Origin: an uncultured Eubacterium sp.
GTDB lineage: Bacteria; Bacillota; Clostridia; Lachnospirales; Lachnospiraceae
Direction: 5' to 3'
DNA: 64,000 nucleotides
Assembly: GCA_910584245.1 (NCBI GenBank)
Contig: CAJTZF010000001.1
Coordinates: 98,655-162,654 of the forward strand
The notes beneath the pieces were generated by a model. It did not search any database. It was not told where the DNA came from and was given only the letters and a program-made list of their open reading frames with translations. The position numbers and the translations under genes are program-made. Below, one piece after another: positions 46,001 through 53,050 of the stretch. How positions within the stretch are numbered: position 1 is the stretch's first letter; every line of letters starts with the position of its first letter.

Positions 46001-46576
46001 TTTCAGGTCTTCATAATCCCATTTCTCTATTTTCTGAATCTCGTGGGACGTACGGAATCCGTCAAAGAAGTTGATAAATGGAACTTTTCCCTCCAGGGCT
46101 GCCAGATGGGCAACCGGGCTTAAGTCCATAACCTCCTGTGGATTTGTCTCTGCGAGCATCGCAAAACCTGTCTGGCGGCACGCATACACGTCACTGTGGT
46201 CACCGAAAATATTCAGCGACTGTGTAGATACCGTACGCGCTGATACATCAAATACACATGGAAGCTGCTCAGCAGCAATCTTATACATATTCGGGATCAT
46301 GAGGAGAAGTCCCTGCGAAGCGGTAAAGGTCGTCGTAAGCGCACCGGCAGCCAAAGAACCGTGTACGGTACCCGCAGCCCCAGCCTCCGACTGCATCTCT
46401 ACTACCTTTACTGTGTTTCCGAAAATGTTCTTCTGTCCTGCAGCGGACCACATATCAACGGTATCTGCCATAGGACTCGAAGGTGTGATAGGATAAATAC
46501 CTGCAACTTCCGTATACGCATACGCAACGTGGGCCGCAGCTGTATTTCCATCCATGGATTGTTTTGCTCTAGCCAT
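43019..46576 (-). CDS. nifJ: Pyruvate:ferredoxin oxidoreductase, copy 2
   Basis: 1185 residues, same one-chain architecture as the copy at 33087-36641: YPITPSSPMAD early, CIQCNNCAFVCSHAT and CMGCGECITVCPKAG clusters, CAGCAETSYARLV and GGDGWAYDIGFGG. The first cluster reads CIQCNNCAFVC, so all ligand cysteines are kept. AAGGAGG lies eleven bases upstream of ATG 46576, and a good promoter is found at 46678-46706. It has its own terminator. The two copies are likely expressed under different conditions or use different electron acceptors; this is inference. Confidence 0.96.
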   Translation of the reverse strand: MARAKQSMDGNTAAAHVAYAYTEVAGIYPITPSSPMADTVDMWSAAGQKNIFGNTVKVVEMQSEAGAAGTVHGSLAAGALTTTFTASQGLLLMIPNMYKIAAEQLPCVFDVSARTVSTQSLNIFGDHSDVYACRQTGFAMLAETNPQEVMDLSPVAHLAALEGKVPFINFFDGFRTSHEIQKIEKWDYEDLKEMCNMDAVEAFRAHALNPEHPAMRGSHENGDVFFQHREACNPVYDALPAVVEKYMAKVNEKLGTAYDLFNYYGAPDADRVIIAMGSVCDVAEEVIDYLTAKGEKVGLIKVRLYRPWSSEHILKVIPKTAKKIAVLDRTKEPGTLGEPLYLDVAATLREAGLNDIVLTGGRYGLGSKDTPPSSIFAIYKELEKDAPKPRFTIGIVDDVTNLSLPEVKPAPITSAEGTVECKFWGLGGDGTVGANKNSTKIIGDHTDKFIQAYFQYDSKKTGGITISHLRFGDKPIKSPYYINQADFVACHNPSYVIKGYKMVQDVKPGGIFMINCQWSDEELEKHMPAESKKYIAENNIQLYTINAIDKAIEIGMGKRTNTILQSAFFKLANIMPIEEAVDYMKAAAKKSYSKKGDAVVEMNYKAIDAGVDAVHKVEVPDSWANPAPDAPAKELQGRPEVVKMVKELLEPISIMDGDSLPVSAFKDIADGQFELGASAYEKRGTAVTVPVWDPNTCIQCNNCAFVCSHATIRPFLLTEEEVKAAPSNIKVSDTKPKAGEFKFTMSVSPLDCMGCGECITVCPKAGDGAIQMVPQESQAAEQQVFDYLVANVGKKDSGIADTTPKGSQFNQPLLEFSGSCAGCAETSYARLVTQLFGEQMYISNATGCSSIWGGPAATSPYTVHKDSGQGPAWSNSLFEDNAEHGLGMHIGQKVIREQTIEKVKELAASDKASAELKAAVDKFLETKDDTRENTPAAKALIAEVEKCAAAGCDLSKEILDKKQYLAKKSVWIFGGDGWAYDIGFGGLDHVLASGEDVNVMVFDTEMYSNTGGQASKASNIGEVCQFAAAGKEIGKKSLAEIAMSYGYVYVAQIALGANPAQAVKAIAEAEAYHGPSLIIGYAPCELHGIAKGGMNHCQDEMKKAVKAGYWNLFSFNPALKAEGKNPFTLTSKEGDGSYQDFLNNEARYTRLIKPFPERAERLFKESEDAAKARYEHLQRLVELYK

Positions 46577-46677
46577 TTTTATCGTTTCCTCCTTATATTA
46601 AATAATTTTTTAAATAATACGATGCTGGGTTCAAAAAACATTTTGCCCCCTGGTATCATAATACAGTACTAGCTATC

Positions 46678-46706
46678 ATTTTAGCACTATCCCCTCAAAA
46701 TGTAAA
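46678..46706 (-). promoter_or_regulatory. Sigma-A promoter of PFOR 2
   Basis: TTTACA (46706-46701), a 17-base spacer and TAAAAT (46683-46678) on the minus strand, about 100 bases before the start codon. It is divergent from the GntR-family promoter. Confidence 0.5.
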
Positions 46707-46763
46707 GGATAAAAACGCGGATATTGTCGAATTTTGCAGCGGGCAAAAAGATTAAATTTTCTG

Positions 46764-46792
46764 TTGACATTCCAACATCTCTGTTGTATTAT
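46764..46792 (+). promoter_or_regulatory. Sigma-A promoter of the GntR/ABC operon
   Basis: TTGACA (46764-46769), a 17-base spacer and TATTAT (46787-46792). The stretch after it has repeated TAATAC-like words (TTAATACGCTAATACAG, 46803-46819) where an autoregulator could bind. Confidence 0.7.
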
Positions 46793-46850
46793 TATATTAA
46801 CAACTTAATACGCTAATACAGCAACACAATTGACGAAAGGAGGTTGACAC

Positions 46851-47225
46851 ATGCTATGGGAATTGACAAATGACAGACCCCTTTATATTCAACTGATTGA
46901 GCATCTGAAGCTGCTCATCCTGTCTGGCGAATATGAGCCGGGGCAGCCGTTTCCTTCGGTCCGGGAACTTGCCCTGGAGGCAAACGTAAATCCAAACACG
47001 ATGCAGCGTGCCCTTGCGGAACTCGTCCGGGACGGCCTGCTTATAAATGAGAGAACGATTGGAAAAAGAATCACAAGTGAAGTTTCCATGATCCAATCCA
47101 TGAGAGAAGAGCTGGCGCACTCCAAGCTGCGCCAATTAAAAAAGAACCTGGACCAGCTCGGGTTCAACAAGGAAGAGCAGCTGGCATTTATTAACTCACA
47201 TTGGAACTCCACACACGAAGTATAG
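46851..47225 (+). CDS. GntR-family regulator, YtrA subfamily
   Basis: A 124-residue repressor. The N-terminal winged helix-turn-helix covers about residues 8-75 (QLIEHLKLLILSGEYEPGQP, then PSVRELALEANVNPNTMQRA), and only about 50 residues follow, the short dimerisation tail of YtrA-type regulators. AAAGGAGGTTGACAC precedes the ATG. It precedes an ABC-2 transporter, the usual YtrA arrangement, and probably represses that operon. In Bacillus such operons respond to cell-wall antibiotics; the inducer here is unknown. Confidence 0.9.
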   Translation: MLWELTNDRPLYIQLIEHLKLLILSGEYEPGQPFPSVRELALEANVNPNTMQRALAELVRDGLLINERTIGKRITSEVSMIQSMREELAHSKLRQLKKNLDQLGFNKEEQLAFINSHWNSTHEV

Positions 47226-47341
47226 TTTCAACTGGCCAGTCATTTTGTATTCATTTATAGACGTTAGGCAATTTGTGTCTGCGCGCTGCTTGGCACAACA
47301 TTGCTTTCTACACAAAAGGCAGCGCAGAAATGAGGATTTGT

Positions 47342-48037
47342 ATGAAATTATTAGAAACGAAAGGATTATCAAAGAAATTTGGCGGCTACACGGCCCTCCA
47401 GGATGTAAACCTTTCCCTGGACTGCGGCAAAATTGTTGGTCTTCTCGGCCCAAATGGAAGCGGAAAGACCACGTTGCTAAAACTGTTAAACGGACTTCTC
47501 GTCCCTACGAGCGGTACAATCACGATCGGGGGCTATGAACCGGGCGCCGTCACGAAATCGCACGTCTCCTATCTTCCGGACAGCAATTATTTCCCGAAAT
47601 GGATGAAGGTTACGGAGCTGCTCGGGTATTTTTCCGATTTCTTTCATGATTTTGACTCGGAGAAAGCCGTCTTTATGCTGAACACATTGAATATTGACAC
47701 AAACATGAAGCTCTCGCATATGTCAAAAGGCACGCTGGAAAAAGTCCAGCTCGTGCTGGCCATGAGCAGAAATGCAAACTTGTACTGTCTCGACGAGCCG
47801 ATCGGCGGCGTTGACCCCGCTACCAGGGATTATATTTTAAATACGATCGTCGGAAATTATTCCGAAAATTCTACGGTTATCCTATCCACCCATCTCATCT
47901 CAGATGTAGAAAATGTACTGGATGAAGCCGTTTTTCTACAAAATGGCCAGATCCGTCTTCACGCAAGCGTAGATGAAATCCGGGAAAAAGAAAACAAATC
48001 CGTAGATGCATTATTCAGGGAGGTGTTCAAATGCTAA
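47342..48037 (+). CDS. ABC transporter ATP-binding protein
   Basis: A 231-residue ATPase. Walker A is GPNGSGKTTLLKLLNG, Walker B LYCLDEPIGGVD, and the signature region LSHMSKGTLEKVQLVLAM deviates from LSGGQ (SKGTLEK), as is common in YtrB/EcsA-type proteins. ATG 47342 has TGAGG six bases upstream. Its last seven bases overlap the permease gene. Works with that permease; substrate not known. Confidence 0.85.
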   Translation: MKLLETKGLSKKFGGYTALQDVNLSLDCGKIVGLLGPNGSGKTTLLKLLNGLLVPTSGTITIGGYEPGAVTKSHVSYLPDSNYFPKWMKVTELLGYFSDFFHDFDSEKAVFMLNTLNIDTNMKLSHMSKGTLEKVQLVLAMSRNANLYCLDEPIGGVDPATRDYILNTIVGNYSENSTVILSTHLISDVENVLDEAVFLQNGQIRLHASVDEIREKENKSVDALFREVFKC

Positions 48038-48792
48038 CAAAAATCATAAAACACGAATTCAAAGCCACATACCGCACGTTTATTCCGATCTATATAGCAC
48101 TTGCGATCGTGACAGGAGCGGCTTGTCTGTTCCTGCCGGCTCTTTCCAAATACAATAACTCGATCCTGTCAATTGTGATGGGATTCGGAATCATCCTGCT
48201 TGTACTCGGTTTTATTTTCGTCATCATGTCACCCTATATATTCCTATCCGTGCGATTTTACAAAACTACCGCTACAAGAGAGGCCTATCTGACCTTTACG
48301 ATTCCGACGGACACAAAAATCATTTTGCTCGGCAAATTTATCGTGACGTTTATATGGACAACGGTAACTATACTGTTGTGGCTGCTAGCCTTTATAGCGC
48401 TTTCCTATCGCTTTGATTTTGGCCTGTCCTTTTCTTTTGACAGCAACATCGTATTACAAATACTATATTTGGCAGCCAGCATTTCCTGCAGCATACTGAC
48501 TATATTTGCGGCGATTTCGCTGAGCCAGCTCGTGCGTGACCACCGTGTCATTGCCTCCTTCGCTTTTTATATGGCATTGACTACCGTACAGCAGATTGTG
48601 AGTATTGCCGCTCTCATCCCCATAATGCTAAAAGAGCTGAGTGCGTCTGGAGACGCAGAGTATACCGCTTCCGGCACGGTGACATCGGATACGACCGTCT
48701 ATGTGCTGTCTCTTATCATCGGCATTGTTTTTAGTTTAGTATTTTACTTTATCTCCAACTACATGCTGAAAAAGAAGCTGAATCTTCTCTAA
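48031..48792 (+). CDS. ABC-2 type membrane permease
   Basis: A 253-residue integral membrane protein with six hydrophobic segments. The pattern VRFYKTTATREAYLTFTIPT between the second and third span is typical of the YtrC/D-like permeases in Firmicutes. ATG 48031 follows GGAGGTGTTCAA, overlapping the ATPase gene by seven bases. A bidirectional terminator follows. Function with the ATPase in self-protection or export is inferred from context. Confidence 0.75.
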   Translation: MLTKIIKHEFKATYRTFIPIYIALAIVTGAACLFLPALSKYNNSILSIVMGFGIILLVLGFIFVIMSPYIFLSVRFYKTTATREAYLTFTIPTDTKIILLGKFIVTFIWTTVTILLWLLAFIALSYRFDFGLSFSFDSNIVLQILYLAASISCSILTIFAAISLSQLVRDHRVIASFAFYMALTTVQQIVSIAALIPIMLKELSASGDAEYTASGTVTSDTTVYVLSLIIGIVFSLVFYFISNYMLKKKLNLL

Positions 48793-48805
48793 ACAGAATA
48801 ATATA

Positions 48806-48866
48806 AAAACGGCAAATCCGCGGGAAGCTTTTATCTTTGCTTCTAGCCGGTTTGCCGTTTCTTCTC
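48806..48866. terminator. Bidirectional terminator between convergent genes
   Basis: AAACGGCAAA (48807-48816) pairs with TTTGCCGTTT (48851-48860), with a T-rich run following on each strand. It separates the ABC permease gene (+) from the transglutaminase gene (-). Confidence 0.7.
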
Positions 48867-48874
48867 CTGACCGG

Positions 48875-50239
48875 TTACCACGAATGACTCTTCCTCATCT
48901 GCTTCCCCGTTTTTAAAAAGTAAGTATAATATGGCTTCGTATTCGTGTTTTTCCCATTCACAATCGGATCATCGAACGTGACATCCACATAGAGCCATCT
49001 CCCATCCACCTTTACCCGGTTCCATGCATGGCCGCCTCCTTTGGTCCTGCCAATCACGACCTGACACGGAATCCGAAGTCTCTTCATAATCTTCTGCATC
49101 GCCTTCGAATATCCGTCGCACACTGCGATCCCCCTCAGCAGCGCCCCCTTTGACGTATGGGAAACCGCGGGCACCCTGCCCCGGAGATAATTGTTATAAT
49201 CGTATTTTACATGCTTAACCAGCCAGTCATGTACCGCTTTTACTTTTTCCCTCGTGCTCATGCCCTTCCGGATTACCGTGCGCACAATCTGGCGAATCCT
49301 CTTTTCCTCTGATTTCCCTGACACCCGCACAACGATAATATACTTCTTTCCGTTCACTTCCGCCGTAATTTTCGCCGTTCCCTCTTTGCGGCACGTTACC
49401 ATGCCAGAAGCGGATACTGCCGCAACCGGTGTCCGGGATGATTTCCACCGGACGCTGCCGGCCGTATTGTAAAGCACGAGCTTCTCTTTGTCCCCCGCCA
49501 GCAGATGGAGCTGTCCCTGTCCGAACGTCGGCCGGTCTGCGGTAAATGCGCGTATGCCATGTTTTTCCGCATATTTGTACTCTTTCGAATTTCTCGGAGC
49601 CACAATGCTCACCAATTGGTCACAGCCGTAGATCATGGAATTCCGGACAGATTTACACTTACCTGCAAATACAATATATTTTAAATTACTGCACTGGTAA
49701 AATGCATATTGGTCAATCGTTTTCACGCTGGCTGGAACAATAATTTTCTTTACGGCGCCATTGCCGTAAAACGCCCCCTGGGAAATTGATGTGACCGTAC
49801 CGGGCAGTGTGACGACCTTACTTTTGCCGCGGTACCGGATGAGCCGGCCGGACGAGATGTCAAAATCGGAGGGCTCTGTTTGTGTTCCCCCGGAAAGCGA
49901 TCCCCCGTCTGCTCCCGCCGTCCCGCCGGACATTCCATCAGAAGACGTATATGTGTAAATACGGATGCTCATCGTACTTGCCTGCTGAGGAACCTGGTCC
50001 GCGCCATACACCTGACGGAGCAGCTCAAGAATCTGTTCTGTGCCCGCCTCCCCCCACATACTGCGGATCTGTTCATACAATGGGGTATTTAACCGATACG
50101 TATACGTATTATCCACAATGAGCACATATTCCTTTACCTCTTCCGCCTGACATCCTGCTTCTCTGAAAAAACAGCCGAATAAAAGTGAAACAACAAGCAG
50201 CGATGCTGCTACTCTTCCTGCGCGCGATCTCCATATCAT
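48875..50239 (-). CDS. Secreted transglutaminase-like protein with LRR and Ig modules
   Basis: 454 residues. The N-terminus has a hydrophobic signal (about 10-25) ending LLFGC, a possible but imperfect lipobox. Residues 128-222 are BspA-like leucine-rich repeats (GAFYGNGAVKKIIVPASVKT), 239-307 a BIG2-like Ig module (VRWKSSRTPVAAVSASGMV), and 310-454 a transglutaminase-like domain: Cys374 in AVCDGYS, His404 in GGGHAWN and Asp419 in VDVTFDDP form the triad. It follows the PBP gene by 20 bases. ATG 50239 has AGGGAG nine bases upstream; a GTG at 50263 is another option. Likely a cell-wall-associated protein that cleaves or crosslinks peptides. Confidence 0.85.
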   Translation of the reverse strand: MIWRSRAGRVAASLLVVSLLFGCFFREAGCQAEEVKEYVLIVDNTYTYRLNTPLYEQIRSMWGEAGTEQILELLRQVYGADQVPQQASTMSIRIYTYTSSDGMSGGTAGADGGSLSGGTQTEPSDFDISSGRLIRYRGKSKVVTLPGTVTSISQGAFYGNGAVKKIIVPASVKTIDQYAFYQCSNLKYIVFAGKCKSVRNSMIYGCDQLVSIVAPRNSKEYKYAEKHGIRAFTADRPTFGQGQLHLLAGDKEKLVLYNTAGSVRWKSSRTPVAAVSASGMVTCRKEGTAKITAEVNGKKYIIVVRVSGKSEEKRIRQIVRTVIRKGMSTREKVKAVHDWLVKHVKYDYNNYLRGRVPAVSHTSKGALLRGIAVCDGYSKAMQKIMKRLRIPCQVVIGRTKGGGHAWNRVKVDGRWLYVDVTFDDPIVNGKNTNTKPYYTYFLKTGKQMRKSHSW

Positions 50240-50259
50240 CGCAACCCACTCCCTTTCTT

Positions 50260-51741
50260 TCACTCAAAATATTCATCGAACAGTTTCTTGGCAATCGGCA
50301 CTGCATAGGCACTTCCTGTACCAGCGCCCTCGACTACAATGCTCACGGCGAGACTTTTTCCACTTTTTTGTGCAAAGCCGACAAACCACGCATGGGAATC
50401 AGAGGAACCCTCCTTAAACTGTGCCGACCCGGTCTTGCCACCCGCCTGGTAGCGCCCGGTATTCAATGCCGTAGCGGTTCCGCTTTGCACCGCCTCCCTC
50501 ATATACTGCTTTAACAGCTTCACTTCCTCCTCCGAGAGAGGCGTGGAAACAGCCGCCGGCTTCCTCTGTTGTACCGTATTCCCGTTCGCATCCTCTACCC
50601 GGTCCACTACATAAGGCTTCATCAGTGTCCCGTCATTCACGGCCGCCGACACAAGAAAAATATTTTGCAGCGGGGTCGTCAGGGTAGACCCTTGCCCAAT
50701 CGCCACCTGCATAATATCCCCGGTCGCCTCCCCTTCTTTTATGGCAAAGCTGGACGCCTTCTGCTCCAACTTTTCGACCGAAAGCGTCCGGTTATAATAA
50801 AAAGAATGACAAAGCTTCGACCACTTCGACGCATTTAGCTCCGTCCCGATCTGGGCAAAGGCCGCGTTACACGATTCAGCAAACGCGCGGGAGAGATCCA
50901 GTTTTCCATGTACCTCGTTTCCATAGCAGTTGATCGCATCTTTGCCACGCCCGATCTTACCCGTACATTTATAACGGAAATTTTCATATTGTTCATTCTC
51001 CCGGATATATTCTAAAAGAGTGTACAGCTTAAATGTGGACCCCGGCGGATATACGCCCTGGGTCGCGCGGTTGAGTAAAACCGAACGGTCCGGGTCGTCA
51101 TCGCCGCCTTCCTGAATTAATTTATCCCACATAACATCAATTGTATTCGGATTATACGTCGGTTTTGACACCATTGCAACAATTTTCCCCGTCTCCGGCT
51201 CCATCGCAACCACCGCGCCCCGGTAGCTGCCCAACGCGTCGCTGGCAATTTGGGAGAGCTTCACATTCAACGTTGTAACAATATTGTTTCCGGGATTCTT
51301 CTCCCCCTTTAACTCATTGAGCAGTCCAGCCAGGGGGGGGACACCCGAGGTGAGCATTGTATAACTCTCCGATGCCTCCAGCCCCGTCGTCCCGTGGGTC
51401 ACACGTCCGACAACATGGGCAAACAGCCCGTCAAACGGATACTGCCGTTTCTCATTTCCATTTTTATCCGTCACAGTCTTAGCCAGTACCTTTCCCTTGT
51501 CAGATAAAATATTCCCTTTTGTAACCCTCTCCGCCAGAAGCTCCTGCCGTTTATTGTACGGATTATTTAAAATGCGGTCCGTATCCCCAGATAAAAACCA
51601 GATCACATATCCGGCCATAAACACAAATAGCAACATGAATATATATGTGACGGCCGCCATTTCCCGGTTCATTTTTTTTCGAAATTTGAGTTCCAGCTTA
51701 CGTTCCGGTTTTTTTCCCTCCGCTTCCTTCTTCTTCCTCAA
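50260..51741 (-). CDS. Class B penicillin-binding protein (PbpA-like)
   Basis: A 493-residue transpeptidase that crosslinks peptidoglycan. One transmembrane segment (about 30-52) leads to a short dimerisation region and the transpeptidase domain: nucleophile Ser235 in PGSTFK, SxN as SCN at 290-292, KTG at 436-438 in GGKTGSAQ. The short N-terminal part is like PbpA of actinobacteria, shorter than FtsI. I chose TTG 51741 because AGGAGG lies six bases upstream; ATG 51762 is in frame but has no site. It overlaps the 3' end of the FtsW-type gene by 44 bases. Confidence 0.9.
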   Translation of the reverse strand: MRKKKEAEGKKPERKLELKFRKKMNREMAAVTYIFMLLFVFMAGYVIWFLSGDTDRILNNPYNKRQELLAERVTKGNILSDKGKVLAKTVTDKNGNEKRQYPFDGLFAHVVGRVTHGTTGLEASESYTMLTSGVPPLAGLLNELKGEKNPGNNIVTTLNVKLSQIASDALGSYRGAVVAMEPETGKIVAMVSKPTYNPNTIDVMWDKLIQEGGDDDPDRSVLLNRATQGVYPPGSTFKLYTLLEYIRENEQYENFRYKCTGKIGRGKDAINCYGNEVHGKLDLSRAFAESCNAAFAQIGTELNASKWSKLCHSFYYNRTLSVEKLEQKASSFAIKEGEATGDIMQVAIGQGSTLTTPLQNIFLVSAAVNDGTLMKPYVVDRVEDANGNTVQQRKPAAVSTPLSEEEVKLLKQYMREAVQSGTATALNTGRYQAGGKTGSAQFKEGSSDSHAWFVGFAQKSGKSLAVSIVVEGAGTGSAYAVPIAKKLFDEYFE

Positions 51742-53050
51742 AGCCTTCCTCCTCTCTTCCATTCAGCACGTACATCCCCTGTATAATACTGAAAATAATT
51801 ATCGTGGTCATAATGGAGCTTCCGCCGTAACTGATCAGCGGCAGCGTCACACCAGTAGAAGGAATAAATTTTGTCACGCCGCCTACACAGAGAAATACCT
51901 GGAAAATGAATACGACGCCCAGTCCAAATGCCGTCAGCTTATAAAACTGCTTTTTCATTTTCATGGCGATATTAACAAACATAATATAACTACTCAAATA
52001 TACCATAATCAGACAGATGGCAAACACACCGCCAAGCTCCTCTGAAATTGCGGCAAAGATAAAGTCACTCTCCACGACCGGCACGCTGCCGGGCAGTCCC
52101 TTGCCAAGTCCCATGCCGATAAACCCGCCGGTGCCAATTGCAAAAAGAGACCGGGCGATCTGGTACCCCTCGGCCTGAATGCTTCCCCAAGGGTCCTGCC
52201 AGGCAGAAACACGGGTTCTCACGTGGGCAAACAGCTTGAAAGCGGCGACTGCCGCCAACGTCCCCCCAGCGAGACCGGCCCCCAGGTAGGCTACGTTCAT
52301 CGTAGCGACGTAAAGCACAACGATATACGTCACAAAATAAATCAACGCCGCCCCTAAGTCCTTTTCAGCGACAAGAATGGCAACATGGACGGCCGCGACA
52401 CACGAAACAAGAACAATATGCTTAAACTTCGTACTCTTTGCCAAAAGAGACGCCATAAAAAACACGTAAAATATTTTGACAAATTCGGACGGCTGGACCT
52501 CAATAGTGCCAATGCGGATCCAATTCCGGGAACCGTACTTCTCCACGCCAATCACAAACACAAGCAGCAAAAACAAAATTCCCACAAGGGCATACTGCCA
52601 GCCAAGACGCTCCAGAACGGAAAATCTCTGAATAAAAAAGGGTACGAAAATACAGGCCACCATTGCCGCTGCCGCGAGCACCACCTGATGTATCGCATAT
52701 TGGGACGACAACCGCCCCAGCATAATAAACCCAACCATCATGCACATCATCATATTATTCAGCACAAGCTTGGACAGCCCCTTATAACACGCCTGGTAAA
52801 CCTTGATAAATACAAAATAAAATACCAGCTCCCCCGCCCACAAAAATACATATATAAGCGACTTATTTTCCATAATCAACAGCGCGCTCATAATCGCGTG
52901 AAGCAGCACCGTCAATGTCCCCTGGGCGGCAAATACCCGGTTCTGCCTCCCTTTATTTTTTCCGGCAAACGCGTGGAACGAACAAAAAGTATATGATGCA
53001 AATAACAGGATGATGACGTACCGGGCAATCTCTACAATAAATAATTCCAT
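51698..53050 (-). CDS. FtsW/RodA/SpoVE family SEDS glycosyltransferase
   Basis: An integral membrane peptidoglycan polymerase of 450 residues with about ten hydrophobic segments. Family motifs are RNWIRIGTIEVQPSEFVK, EKDLGAALIYF, FAAISEELGG and the closing STGVTLPLISYGGSS. In the middle is the catalytic Asp-bearing loop around EKDLG. It is paired with the PBP gene downstream, the usual SEDS-class B PBP pair. ATG 53050 lies 18 bases inside the end of the U32 gene. Whether it is FtsW, RodA or SpoVE cannot be decided. Confidence 0.9.
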   Translation of the reverse strand: MELFIVEIARYVIILLFASYTFCSFHAFAGKNKGRQNRVFAAQGTLTVLLHAIMSALLIMENKSLIYVFLWAGELVFYFVFIKVYQACYKGLSKLVLNNMMMCMMVGFIMLGRLSSQYAIHQVVLAAAAMVACIFVPFFIQRFSVLERLGWQYALVGILFLLLVFVIGVEKYGSRNWIRIGTIEVQPSEFVKIFYVFFMASLLAKSTKFKHIVLVSCVAAVHVAILVAEKDLGAALIYFVTYIVVLYVATMNVAYLGAGLAGGTLAAVAAFKLFAHVRTRVSAWQDPWGSIQAEGYQIARSLFAIGTGGFIGMGLGKGLPGSVPVVESDFIFAAISEELGGVFAICLIMVYLSSYIMFVNIAMKMKKQFYKLTAFGLGVVFIFQVFLCVGGVTKFIPSTGVTLPLISYGGSSIMTTIIIFSIIQGMYVLNGREEEGFEEEEGSGGKKTGT

